Below, piece after piece: positions 7,771 to 14,434 of a stretch of 18,390 nucleotides of DNA; within the stretch, counting starts at the first letter, position 1, and each line of letters starts with the position of its first letter. The notes beneath the pieces are model-generated. The model was not told the origin of the DNA and did not search any database. It saw only the letters and a program-made list of their open reading frames with translations. The translations under genes and the position numbers were made by a program. Origin of the DNA: CAVQBP01 sp964448105. Lineage in GTDB: Bacteria; Bacteroidota; Ignavibacteria; Ignavibacteriales; Ignavibacteriaceae. The stretch is taken from contig CAYUVK010000106.1 of the NCBI GenBank assembly GCA_964448105.1, forward strand, positions 1 through 18,390. Reading direction: 5' to 3'.

Positions 7771-8277
7771 AATATTGGTTGTTTATATCTCCAAATAACT
7801 TTTCCTTTTTTAAAGCTACTACTTCTCGAAAATTAAATCATCCTTTTATCTGCTGTCTTACAAATACATACCTGATTCTGAGCATAAATTCATAATTTCG
7901 GCCAGAATGATGGGCCGAGAAATACAGCTTAATTTATAACTACACAGAATAAGCAGACCATGTGTTATTCTGTCATGAAGTTGTGTTGATGTGTTATAAA
8001 AAAAATTGTATGAATAATCCGAATAATTAAAACTAAGCAGAAAATATAAGATTACAGCGAATTCCAGTCAAAATTAGACGGAAGCTGAATATATACTGAA
8101 TAAAATTTCAGTTCTTCAGAATTAAACAATATATGGTCTCTGACATTACATATGGACAGTCAATTTATTAAAAATTATAATTATCAACTTTAATTTTCCT
8201 GAACACAGCTTCGCTTCATCAATCCCATAATATATCGTTCATTTTAAAATGTTCTTCCGATACAATACAGTTTACAT
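7771..8277. other. Gene-free AT-rich spacer with one hairpin
   Basis: No coding frame of convincing length on either strand. The only clear structure is a perfect 9-bp inverted repeat, ACAGAATAA (7944-7952) and TTATTCTGT (7965-7973), with a 12-base loop and no following T-run. The stretch may be a decayed cassette. I see no RNA gene or promoter that I can support. Confidence 0.5.
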
Positions 8278-8517
8278 AATCCTTATGGGGATAAACTAGA
8301 TTGGCAGAGTTTTGAAGAAAATTGCCCCGTTTTTCCCCATACCTCCAATAATACAATAATTAAACTATAATTAATAATTTCTAATATCAATAAAATTCTT
8401 AAAAATGTTAAAATTTTCTAATGCACTTTATCGAGTATTTATATAGGAATAGAAGAAGTGGGTGTGCTGAAAAAAGAGATGGAGGAGAAGATTAGGAGGT
8501 TTGAGAGGGAGAATTAG
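8278..8517 (+). repeat. Dispersed element copy 1: conserved box, AT-rich middle, coding tail
   Basis: The left box (8278-8348; GGGATAAACTAGATTGGCAG, then TTGCCCCGTTTTTCCCCAT) matches 16085-16156 and 18006-18070. An AT-rich middle (~8350-8448) shares TCAATAAAATTCTT with copy 2. The tail (8449-8517) encodes IEEVGVLKKEMEEKIRR and ends FEREN-TAG, the C-terminus of the small protein encoded at 14180. No start codon with a ribosome-binding site precedes the tail. All copies have the same orientation, opposite to the flanking genes. It is likely a deletion derivative of a gene plus its leader, spread by an unknown means. Confidence 0.6.
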
Positions 8518-8622
8518 GATATAATAGACCTATCACATATAAAGGGATTCTATCATTTTTAACAATAGTTCTAAAAAACTCCTAACGGGTTTTTGTGACA
8601 GGAACTAGATATTTTTTGTATA

Positions 8623-8793
8623 TCATAAGCTTTTTTTAGATGTGACTGCGGTAAAACCTGAAAATATTCTCTTCGTACTTTTACTTCCGCAATTTGGACA
8701 AGTAAAAGATTTTTTTCGTTCATAATCTGAGATTGATAACTGAAGGGAAAATTTTTTCTCACATTTTTTACATTTGAATTCATATGTTGGCAT
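8623..8793 (-). CDS. FmdB-type small zinc-ribbon protein
   Basis: 56 residues. It starts MPTYEFKCKKCEKKFSLQLS and continues with a C-P-N-C-G knuckle (TCPNCGSKSTKRIFSGF). The two CxxC pairs (C8, C11, C32, C35) form one zinc ribbon, and the opening MPTYEF(K)C plus the (K)RIFSG end are the signature of the FmdB/putative regulatory protein family (Zn_ribbon_8). Family members are small, cytoplasmic, and of poorly known function, sometimes linked to amidase regulation. GAGG lies about 8 bases before the ATG at 8793. A longer overlapping frame at 8571-8783 is a shadow of this gene. It is slightly shorter than typical members but has an ordinary stop. Its neighbours are unrelated. Confidence 0.85.
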   Translation of the reverse strand: MPTYEFKCKKCEKKFSLQLSISDYERKKSFTCPNCGSKSTKRIFSGFTAVTSKKSL

Positions 8794-8940
8794 CTTATAA
8801 CCTCATAATAAATTAAATGATTTAATGTGTGAACAAAACATATAAAACAAAAAATCCATTATCAAGAAAGATCTGTTTAACAATCAGCAGACATTAAAAA
8901 TTACCTACCAACCTTCATCTCGCTTCCTTTTAGTATATAA

Positions 8941-8995
8941 AGGTCACAAAACTAATCCGCAGCCCAGTTTATTCACCAAAGGTGGGAACAAATCT
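8941..8995. repeat. attC-like block F (partial)
   Basis: AGGTCACAAAACTAATCCGC followed by AGCCCAGTTTA and, further on, GGGAACAAA. These pieces recur in the same order at site D (6431-6490). It lies between the BaeRF stop (9026) and the FmdB start (8793). Neither core motif is well preserved, so the assignment rests on the shared block only. The region 8794-8940 holds nothing else recognisable. Confidence 0.3.
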
Positions 8996-9025
8996 GTTAA
9001 TTAAAAATGAGTCAGATGCCGAACG

Positions 9026-9430
9026 CTACTCGGCAAAGTGCTTTCGAACCTTCGCCGCGATCTGACGATCCGTCATCTTATCAACTGTTTCAATACCTAC
9101 GATGCGTCCACCGAGGTTGCTTCTTTCAAGACGTTTTTTCAGTTCGCCCTTTGCCTCACCAGGACCAAATATCAGAATGAATTCTGCATCACGAATACTC
9201 GCGATTACCGCATCGTAATAAATGTTAAGCTGTCCCGTAAAAACCTTTTGACGGCTATCACTTCCCGGTACTTGCTGTGATTCATAGGGACCTTTAAGAG
9301 GGGAATTACCGGAACGGCGGAGCTGTTTTTCTACCTTCGATATTATCAGTCCCATCTCTTCCCCTTTTTCCGTAACAGACACGACAATAGCCTTCCTATG
9401 GTCAATCCACAGACCCACTCTTGTTCTCAT
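9026..9430 (-). CDS. eRF1-like (BaeRF-type) translational-machinery protein
   Basis: 134 residues from the second of two adjacent ATGs (9430), which has better spacing to AAGGAG than the first (9433). It opens RVGLWIDHRKAIVVSV, the strand-turn typical of bacterial eRF1-like proteins. The C-terminal part (NIYYDAVIASIRDAEFILIFGPGEAKGELKKRL, then DKMTDRQIAAKVRKHF) matches the eRF1 domain-3-like module, including the GPGEAKGEL segment. In archaea and eukaryotes the related domain binds the ribosome or partner factors. Bacterial single-domain members are annotated as translational machinery proteins, with no proven activity. The gene is visibly richer in G+C than RmuC or DUF2130, suggesting a separate origin. 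Confidence 0.75.
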   Translation of the reverse strand: MRTRVGLWIDHRKAIVVSVTEKGEEMGLIISKVEKQLRRSGNSPLKGPYESQQVPGSDSRQKVFTGQLNIYYDAVIASIRDAEFILIFGPGEAKGELKKRLERSNLGGRIVGIETVDKMTDRQIAAKVRKHFAE

Positions 9431-9615
9431 CATTATCTCCTTTGTCTACTTGTTACACCTAACTATAACTTATACTGAATTTTAATTTAATTAATTTTCA
9501 TGTCATTTATAAAATTCTTTATAATATCATTCCTGCTTATTCATTGTTTCAGATACCTTTTTCTTTTAATTACAATGTCGTGTTGCGCCAAATTTATGTG
9601 GGAATTCGCCTACCT

Positions 9616-10407
9616 TCAACGAGAGGGTAAGATACCCAGTGTTCCTCTAGTCCACATGGGAAAGTAAGTGTGCACCAGAACGGGATAAGTACCGGTATTG
9701 ATAAATGGTAGCATAGCCGTATTGCCCATAACTTCCAAAGTACCGTGTGAGGCGAAAGCGTAAACATTCAAAAGAGCTTGTATTTGGTTGAGAACAAAAT
9801 TTTCAGAGGAATCTCTTGTGTAAATATCGTGATTCACCCCTATTAGTCTAACCGGTGGGACTCCCGATACAACATTCCAAGAGTAAGTCAGGTTTCGATT
9901 GATAGTAACTTTTCCACCTCGCTTGGTACCTGGCGGATCAAGGGAAACACTCTCAATTGGAACCTGCACAACTCCTGCTGCCATTCTCGCCTCACGAGTT
10001 CTACGGTTGGTAGATCCGTCAAGTAGACTTAACCACGTCATTGTCAGCCGAGTTTGCTGCGCTCCAACGACAGGTCGCATGTCTTTTAAACCTTGGATCA
10101 ATAACCAGATATGTATTTCCTGATTAGAACCAAGGTTCTCGCCATCTATCCAGTATTGCGAACAGTTCTGAACAAGGATCTGAACAAACGCTTTTCCTTC
10201 TTCAAGCACGATCGAGAAATTGGATCCAACCAAATCTTGAAATGGACCTGGATCAAGATGCAACTGAATAACTTCTTCGTTGCATTGTTTCGTCAGATAA
10301 TGCAACGGACGGGCGGATTGTGAATCTACTCGCGTAGAAAGAAATATTATCAGTGCTAATACCAAGATCAAGTTATTTGATATTATGATACGATTTTGTT
10401 CCTGCAT
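9616..10407 (-). CDS. Secreted protein of unknown function
   Basis: 263 residues with a strong AAAAGGA ribosome-binding site 8 bases before ATG 10407. Residues ~8-30 (ISNNLILVLALIIFLSTRVD) are a signal peptide or membrane anchor with a basic residue before the core; cleavage after SQSA is plausible. I do not recognise the rest. It has one Cys pair early (C42, C82 region), beta-rich segments (FSIVLEEGKAFVQILVQNCS, VRLIGVNHDIYTRD), an Arg-rich TNRRTREARMAAG stretch, and ends with a hydrophobic LPFINTGTYPVLVHTYFPMW. There is no T9SS sorting domain, so it would be periplasmic or anchored by its N-terminus. Base composition is higher in G+C than the flanking spacers. It is preceded by attC-like block G. 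It could be a lineage-specific cassette gene. Confidence 0.7.
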   Translation of the reverse strand: MQEQNRIIISNNLILVLALIIFLSTRVDSQSARPLHYLTKQCNEEVIQLHLDPGPFQDLVGSNFSIVLEEGKAFVQILVQNCSQYWIDGENLGSNQEIHIWLLIQGLKDMRPVVGAQQTRLTMTWLSLLDGSTNRRTREARMAAGVVQVPIESVSLDPPGTKRGGKVTINRNLTYSWNVVSGVPPVRLIGVNHDIYTRDSSENFVLNQIQALLNVYAFASHGTLEVMGNTAMLPFINTGTYPVLVHTYFPMWTRGTLGILPSR

Positions 10408-10423
10408 TCAAATGTTCCTTTTA

Positions 10424-10497
10424 ACCTGGCTATCTGCAATTAGGCCGTAGCACAGAAAAGTGAATTAGTTTAATTTTATTTCAAAAATGCTGGGTGT
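10424..10497. repeat. attC-like site G (one arm plus shared interior)
   Basis: CTGCAATTAGGCCGTAGCAC at 10434-10453 followed by a 22-base interior (10469-10490) nearly identical to sites C and K, then GGGTG. It starts 17 bases upstream of the secreted protein's ATG. The expected second arm after the interior is missing: the sequence departs into unrelated A/T-rich DNA after 10497, as though that half had been replaced. Confidence 0.45.
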
Positions 10498-10566
10498 AAC
10501 TATTTTTTATTTCTAAACGAATCTGTTCTCTATTTTCTTGTATTTTATTGGTCATTTACTTTAAGC

Positions 10567-10635
10567 ATATAACGGACTTGAGCTAAGCTGTTGGTATGTT
10601 CCAGCGTGCCGCGATTGTTTTTAAATTCGTTAGTT
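10567..10635. repeat. Second attC-like site beside G, different in sequence
   Basis: TATAACGGACTTGAGCTAAG at 10567-10586 and AATTCGTTAG at 10624-10633 give TAACG/CGTTA cores about 60 bases apart. The TTGAGC and AATTCG boxes are like those in attC sites of other integrons. The stem beyond the cores is imperfect. If real, it implies that a cassette between this site and site G has been lost. Confidence 0.3.
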
Positions 10636-10694
10636 CTTGTTGCATCGTATGTTTTCATTTGATTGTACAACTTTCATTTGTCCAAGAGCGTCCG

Positions 10695-10788
10695 CGGTAA
10701 CAACGTCAGCTTGAGCGATTATTTAGAACGCAAAAGATGAAAATTTTAATTAATATCTCGCCCAATAATCGGAGCATCGTTGTTACCG
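10695..10788. repeat. attC-like site H (94 bp, two-part stem)
   Basis: CGGTAACAACG (10695-10705) and CGTTGTTACCG (10778-10788) are exact reverse complements, 11 bp. Inside lies a second exact 8-bp stem, CGATTATT (10716-10723) with AATAATCG (10764-10771). Unequal gaps of 10 and 6 bases separate the two stems, with GCT/AGC able to pair within them. This bipartite stem, asymmetric spacer and ~40-base terminal loop is the architecture of a folded attC strand. It lies 26 bases beyond the stop of the beta-propeller gene. Confidence 0.5.
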
Positions 10789-10813
10789 ATTGTTAATTGC
10801 AGTTGACCGTCAC

Positions 10814-11914
10814 TTATTTGATCAAGATGAGTTTCTTTGTTTCGATAAATGAACTTGCTTGTAAACGATAGAAGTACGCACCGCTTGGTAAGTCTGCGCC
10901 CGTCCATTGTCGTGAGTATGTCTCAGCAGACAACTCCTCGGATACAAGATTTGACACCTCTCGCCCCAAAGCATCAAAGACTTTCAGTGACACAAATGAG
11001 GTTGATGGAAGACTAAATCTAATAGTAGTGGACGAATTGAACGGATTCGGATAGTTCTGGTCAAGACTGAAAAGCGTTGGTAAATCAGTTGAGCTTCTCT
11101 CCACCGTAGTGATCATCTCCGACAAAGGTCGTCTCCAAACACCGTTGGAAGCAGTTCCTGCAAAGAGACTTGTTCCACTCACAGCGAGAGACAGAACATT
11201 TAAGTTTGTCAAGCCCGAATTTACCGCCGTCCAGCTTGTGCCATTATTCGTAGAAAAAAACACACCGCTGCCATAAGTCGCCGCAAAGAGATTTGTGTCG
11301 CTTACAGCGAGAGACGGAACGGCAGAGATTGTCAAGCCGGAATTGACAGCCGTCCAGCTTGTGCCGTTGTTTGTAGAAAGAAACACGCCTCTCTGATTCC
11401 CCGCAAAGAGATTCGTCCTGCTCACAGCGAGTGATCGAACAGCAGAGATCGTCAAACCGGAATTGACCGCCGTCCAGCTTGTGCTGTTATCAGTGGAAAG
11501 AAACACGCCACCGTCCTCAGTTCCTGCAAAGAGATTTATCCCGCTCACAGCGAGTGAGAAAACGTAAGAGTTTGTCAAGCCGGAATTGACCACCATCCAG
11601 CTTGTGCCGTTATCAGTGGAAAGAAACACGCCACCGTCCTCAGTTCCTGCAAAGAGATTTATCCCGCTCACAGCGAGTGAGAAAACGTAAGAGTTTGTCA
11701 AGCCGGAATTGACCACCATCCAGCTTGTGCCGTTGTTAGTGGAACGATATACGCCGCCGTCATCAGTCCCCACAAAGAGATTTGTCCCGCTAATAGCGAA
11801 AGAGGAAATGTAACCACCGTAAGGGCCGTTGGTCTGGACCCATTGGGCGAGCAATGGATTCGTAGTGGTCAATAGGGAAAATACCGCAAATAGGAATCTA
11901 AAAATGCTTTTCAT
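10814..11914 (-). CDS. Secreted beta-propeller-like repeat protein with T9SS sorting domain
   Basis: 366 residues; AAAGGAGG about 6 bases before ATG 11914 sets the start. Residues 1-23 are a signal peptide ending LLAQ. Residues ~35-265 hold five full and one partial repeat of about 41 residues built on SLAVSGTNLFAGT, GGVFLSTNNGTSW and AVNSGLT. The S-T-N-N-G-T-S-W element is an Asp-box (BNR-like) turn, so a sialidase/sortilin-type propeller is likely, without catalytic residues. Repeats 2 and 3 are near-identical at DNA level. Residues ~283-366 are a T9SS sorting domain (DQNYPNPFNSSTTIRFSLP ... KKLILIK). It is probably a surface-exposed binding protein. Confidence 0.85.
   Translation of the reverse strand: MKSIFRFLFAVFSLLTTTNPLLAQWVQTNGPYGGYISSFAISGTNLFVGTDDGGVYRSTNNGTSWMVVNSGLTNSYVFSLAVSGINLFAGTEDGGVFLSTDNGTSWMVVNSGLTNSYVFSLAVSGINLFAGTEDGGVFLSTDNSTSWTAVNSGLTISAVRSLAVSRTNLFAGNQRGVFLSTNNGTSWTAVNSGLTISAVPSLAVSDTNLFAATYGSGVFFSTNNGTSWTAVNSGLTNLNVLSLAVSGTSLFAGTASNGVWRRPLSEMITTVERSSTDLPTLFSLDQNYPNPFNSSTTIRFSLPSTSFVSLKVFDALGREVSNLVSEELSAETYSRQWTGADLPSGAYFYRLQASSFIETKKLILIK
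11520..11765 (-). repeat. Tandem 123-bp repeat within the propeller gene
   Basis: The segment starting TTCCTGCAAAGAG at 11521 recurs at 11644, a period of 123 bases (41 codons). The match is near-perfect until it diverges after ~11730. Other repeat units of the gene are more diverged, and one is a codon shorter. This indicates a recent unit duplication by slippage or unequal recombination. Confidence 0.8.
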
Positions 11915-11987
11915 CTGTTCCTCCTTTGTGAAATAGTAAAGGGTAGTTTGAACTAATTCGTGGAATACTACAACAATATCTTTGCGT

Positions 11988-12083
11988 TCTAACGATGTTG
12001 CCGCTAAGCCGCAATCCAGAAGATATAAATTGCTAATTAAACTTGCGCAGATAAAACAATTGCAAAATACAGCTTCGCTGTAT
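11988..12083. repeat. attC-like site I (degenerate) with terminal hairpin
   Basis: TCTAACGATGTTGCCGCTAA at 11988-12007 gives GTTAGA on the minus strand and is followed by GCCGCAATCCAG, matching the array block. ATACAGC (12067-12073) and GCTGTAT (12077-12083) form a perfect 7-bp hairpin with a TTC loop. The site lies ~75 bases upstream of the propeller start. No clear second core was found. Confidence 0.35.
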
Positions 12084-12147
12084 AAGTCACACCTCTTGGG
12101 TGGTTTTGAAGATTTTTAGGTGTAAATTTATAGATAAGATCCCTATA

Positions 12148-12331
12148 GTTATCCATTTTTTTTGATCACCATTTCAAATTATATTGAATTAATTTAACTT
12201 TCAATAAAATTCTTTAAAAAAGTAAAAATTTTTTAATATACTTAAATAGTACGGGTAAATTAAAAGAAGAAGTTAGTGTGCTGAAAAAAGAGATGGATGA
12301 GAAGATTAGGAGGATGGGGAGGGAGAATTAG
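12148..12331 (+). repeat. Dispersed element copy 2
   Basis: The left box is weak (ATCCATTTTTTTTGATCACC). The AT-rich middle (TTTCAATAAAATTCTTTAAA and on to ATTTTTTAATATACTT) aligns with copy 1. The tail, 12263-12331, encodes KEEVSVLKKEMDEKIRR and ends MGREN-TAG. It has the same orientation as the other copies. From 12332 to 12466 there is only AT-rich DNA without a feature I can support. Confidence 0.55.
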
Positions 12332-12466
12332 GTGTGATAAATTCTTTAATTGTTAGTTAAACTAATTAACTTATTACTAATTAAAGTCGTAATTCAGTAT
12401 TATTTATAATACATTCAAATATATGAGCTTTAAATAACGAGCATTATCTGGCATCAAATAAAAAAC

Positions 12467-13993
12467 CTAAAAAATCCATATAATACTTGTAACTAATAAT
12501 AGTATTACTATGCCAATTAAGCCAAGGGCAGTTTTTGCTATTGCGGGAAATCCCCAGCTGACTTTAAAATCCATCGGGACATATTTGATTTTGGAAGTAT
12601 CGACAATTCCTTTATTAATATAATCACTTATAAGTCCCTTGGTTGCATCCAGCTGTAAATACCGGATATCTCCTACATGTCCTGCTTCTGATATGATAAC
12701 TTGTCTGCCATTCCTCAGATAAGTAAGAAATTCTTTCCCGTATTCCGCAGGTGTGGAAAAATCAACATTGCCACTTAGAATTAATGTCTCAACATCAGAG
12801 TACACCGGGTGCCGTAAACTATCTGGGATCATCTTTATAGGAAAGGTGCCGTATCTCAATGGTTCCCATGCCAGTTTATTCATCGGTGCTCCCAAGATTT
12901 CATCTTGGCGATTGACAGTTGAAAAAATTTTCATTGAATCATAATCGACACTTACAGCTTTTGTTGCTGCATCTCCCCAAACAGACATACCAGTAAATAC
13001 ATAGTCAAATGCCATAGACATCAGTGCTAATCCGCTGTAATCCCCTTTTTCTGCCGCAACATAAGAATCAAAAACCATCGCTGCAGTAGCTCGCTGAAAA
13101 AGAAGTGCGAATGTTACAACTTTAACTTTGCCGGGATTTATGGGAAAGAAGCCCCATTTGGGGGGCATATCTTTAAGAACCTTTCGCATTGTTAATTCCA
13201 GATTCGGAGATTTTTCTATCATAGATGAGTCTTTTCCCCATAACTTAGAATAATATCTGATTTTTTCATCTGTTATTTTAGGATCATAAAAGAATCTTCC
13301 CGGTGGATTAAAGGCGATCATAATCGAACGCCGAATTACACCCGGGTGAATTAAACCATAAATATAAGCAACCCGTGTACCGTAACTCTCGCTTATTAAA
13401 TTGATTCTGTCATAATTCAAAACTTTCCGTACAGCTTCTATATCCTCAATAGTCTCTGGTATTGTATAACCATTCAAATCAACTCCTGAAGATTTAAAAC
13501 GATTAAAGCACTTTATCCATGCCTCACCAATTATCCTCAGTGATTGTTCACCTAATAGATCATCTTCTCCATTCTCGTATGCTTCCCTAACCTCGGGACA
13601 ATCGAGAACTGTTGAACCATCAACACCTCTGTAACCAACAATAACAAAATCATGGTTATATAATAATGAATCTATAGGACGGAAGCCCATATTAGACATT
13701 CCCGGGCCGCCTCCTAGCACAAAAACAGGTTCTTCAATATTTTCTATGGAAGCATGAATTCGGATTACGGGAAGATGAATGAGTCTTGAATGAGGATTGC
13801 TCCGGTTTTCGGGTAGGGTTATAGTTCCATAATCTGCATTATATTTTTTTTCACCAAATTGATATTCCCCTTTTATATAATTAAAGCTTCCCGCTGTGGC
13901 TGTACTTGAAGGATCAGGATATTGAACTATCTTACTTCCACTGCAGCTATAGAATATTAATACAGGTGCAAGTACTATTATTATATATTTCAT
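12467..13993 (-). CDS. Lipoprotein alpha/beta hydrolase (proline-iminopeptidase / TAP-like)
   Basis: 508 residues from ATG 13993; an upstream in-frame TTG (14011) would put six residues before the signal peptide. Residues 1-17 are a lipoprotein signal with lipobox FYSC, so the protein is predicted to be lipid-anchored. The hydrolase core shows the oxyanion-hole GGGPG (94-98), YRGVDGS, the nucleophile elbow SESYGTR with Ser ~203, acid Asp ~411 in LILSGNVDFSTPAEYG, and His ~439 in SEAGHVGD. A cap insertion occupies ~255-370. The arrangement is that of S33-type peptidases with a TAP-like C-terminal part, acting on N-terminal or short peptides. Unusually, the last ~25 residues are a hydrophobic helix (LGLIGIVILLLVTSIIWIF), giving a second membrane anchor. 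The catalytic triad is complete. The substrate is unknown. Confidence 0.85.
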   Translation of the reverse strand: MKYIIIVLAPVLIFYSCSGSKIVQYPDPSSTATAGSFNYIKGEYQFGEKKYNADYGTITLPENRSNPHSRLIHLPVIRIHASIENIEEPVFVLGGGPGMSNMGFRPIDSLLYNHDFVIVGYRGVDGSTVLDCPEVREAYENGEDDLLGEQSLRIIGEAWIKCFNRFKSSGVDLNGYTIPETIEDIEAVRKVLNYDRINLISESYGTRVAYIYGLIHPGVIRRSIMIAFNPPGRFFYDPKITDEKIRYYSKLWGKDSSMIEKSPNLELTMRKVLKDMPPKWGFFPINPGKVKVVTFALLFQRATAAMVFDSYVAAEKGDYSGLALMSMAFDYVFTGMSVWGDAATKAVSVDYDSMKIFSTVNRQDEILGAPMNKLAWEPLRYGTFPIKMIPDSLRHPVYSDVETLILSGNVDFSTPAEYGKEFLTYLRNGRQVIISEAGHVGDIRYLQLDATKGLISDYINKGIVDTSKIKYVPMDFKVSWGFPAIAKTALGLIGIVILLLVTSIIWIF

Positions 13994-14054
13994 GTTTTGA
14001 TTTCCAGCCAAAACAGATTTATAATTTATATACTAAAATTTATCCAAAAATTTC

Positions 14055-14092
14055 ATTTAATAACAGTTGCAATTAAGCTACATATTGCAGAA
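14055..14092. repeat. attC-like block J (short)
   Basis: AACAGTTGCAATTAAGCTAC at 14062-14081 is a copy of the array block about 70 bases upstream of the hydrolase start. No partner arm or matching core is visible, so it would be a remnant. Confidence 0.25.
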
Positions 14093-14179
14093 AAAGGATA
14101 TCTATAGAATTTTATAATAAAAAACCATCAAAAGATAAACTGGGAATTAAAGCAAGAAAAATTAAACTTGAGGGGTTTT

Positions 14180-14395
14180 ATGTCAAAAGATAATAAGCTG
14201 GTAACATTTGAAGAGTTGGCTGTTTCCAATACACTTGAGATACAAGCGGTAATTAGGATTCTTGAAAGGAAAGGATTGATAACTTCAGATGAGGTTTTAG
14301 AAGAAGTGGGTAAACTGAAAAAAAGAGATGGAGGAGAAGATTGGGAGGATGGGAAGGGAGAATTGGGTATTTTTAGGAAGGTCAAAAATTACTAA
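14180..14395 (+). CDS. Small conserved-looking protein, C-terminus frameshifted
   Basis: 71 residues from ATG 14180, with GAGGGG about 6 bases upstream; an earlier in-frame TTG is less likely. The N-terminal ~42 residues (MSKDNKLVTFEELAVSNTLE, then IQAVIRILERKGLITSDEVL) predict a helical domain. After CTG a run of seven A replaces the six seen in two tail copies, at 8449 and 12263. Removing one A restores LKKEMEEKIGRMGREN, the form of those tails. The stop they use (TAG) is here TGG, so even the restored frame would run on. I do not recognise a named family, but the helix pattern resembles short proteins common in Chlorobi-group and deltaproteobacterial genomes. It is the only plus-strand gene in the array and convergent with RmuC. 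It may be functional with an altered tail, or decaying. Confidence 0.5.
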   Translation: MSKDNKLVTFEELAVSNTLEIQAVIRILERKGLITSDEVLEEVGKLKKRDGGEDWEDGKGELGIFRKVKNY

Positions 14396-14434
14396 AATTT
14401 CTCAGATATACTTATAAAATTTTTTTTAGAAGAA

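Noticed and set aside
8573..8594. Rho-independent terminator between element copy 1 and the FmdB gene
   Set aside because: The A-run/T-run flanks a stem of only three pairs, then a mismatch; too weak to call.
8571..8783. 70-codon minus-strand open frame
   Set aside because: It is the +1 shadow of the FmdB-type zinc-ribbon gene at 8623-8793, which has the ribosome-binding site and the paired CxxC motifs.
14128..14385. 85-codon minus-strand open frame
   Set aside because: Antisense to the small gene at 14180, rich in Ser/Pro/Phe, and without a ribosome-binding site.
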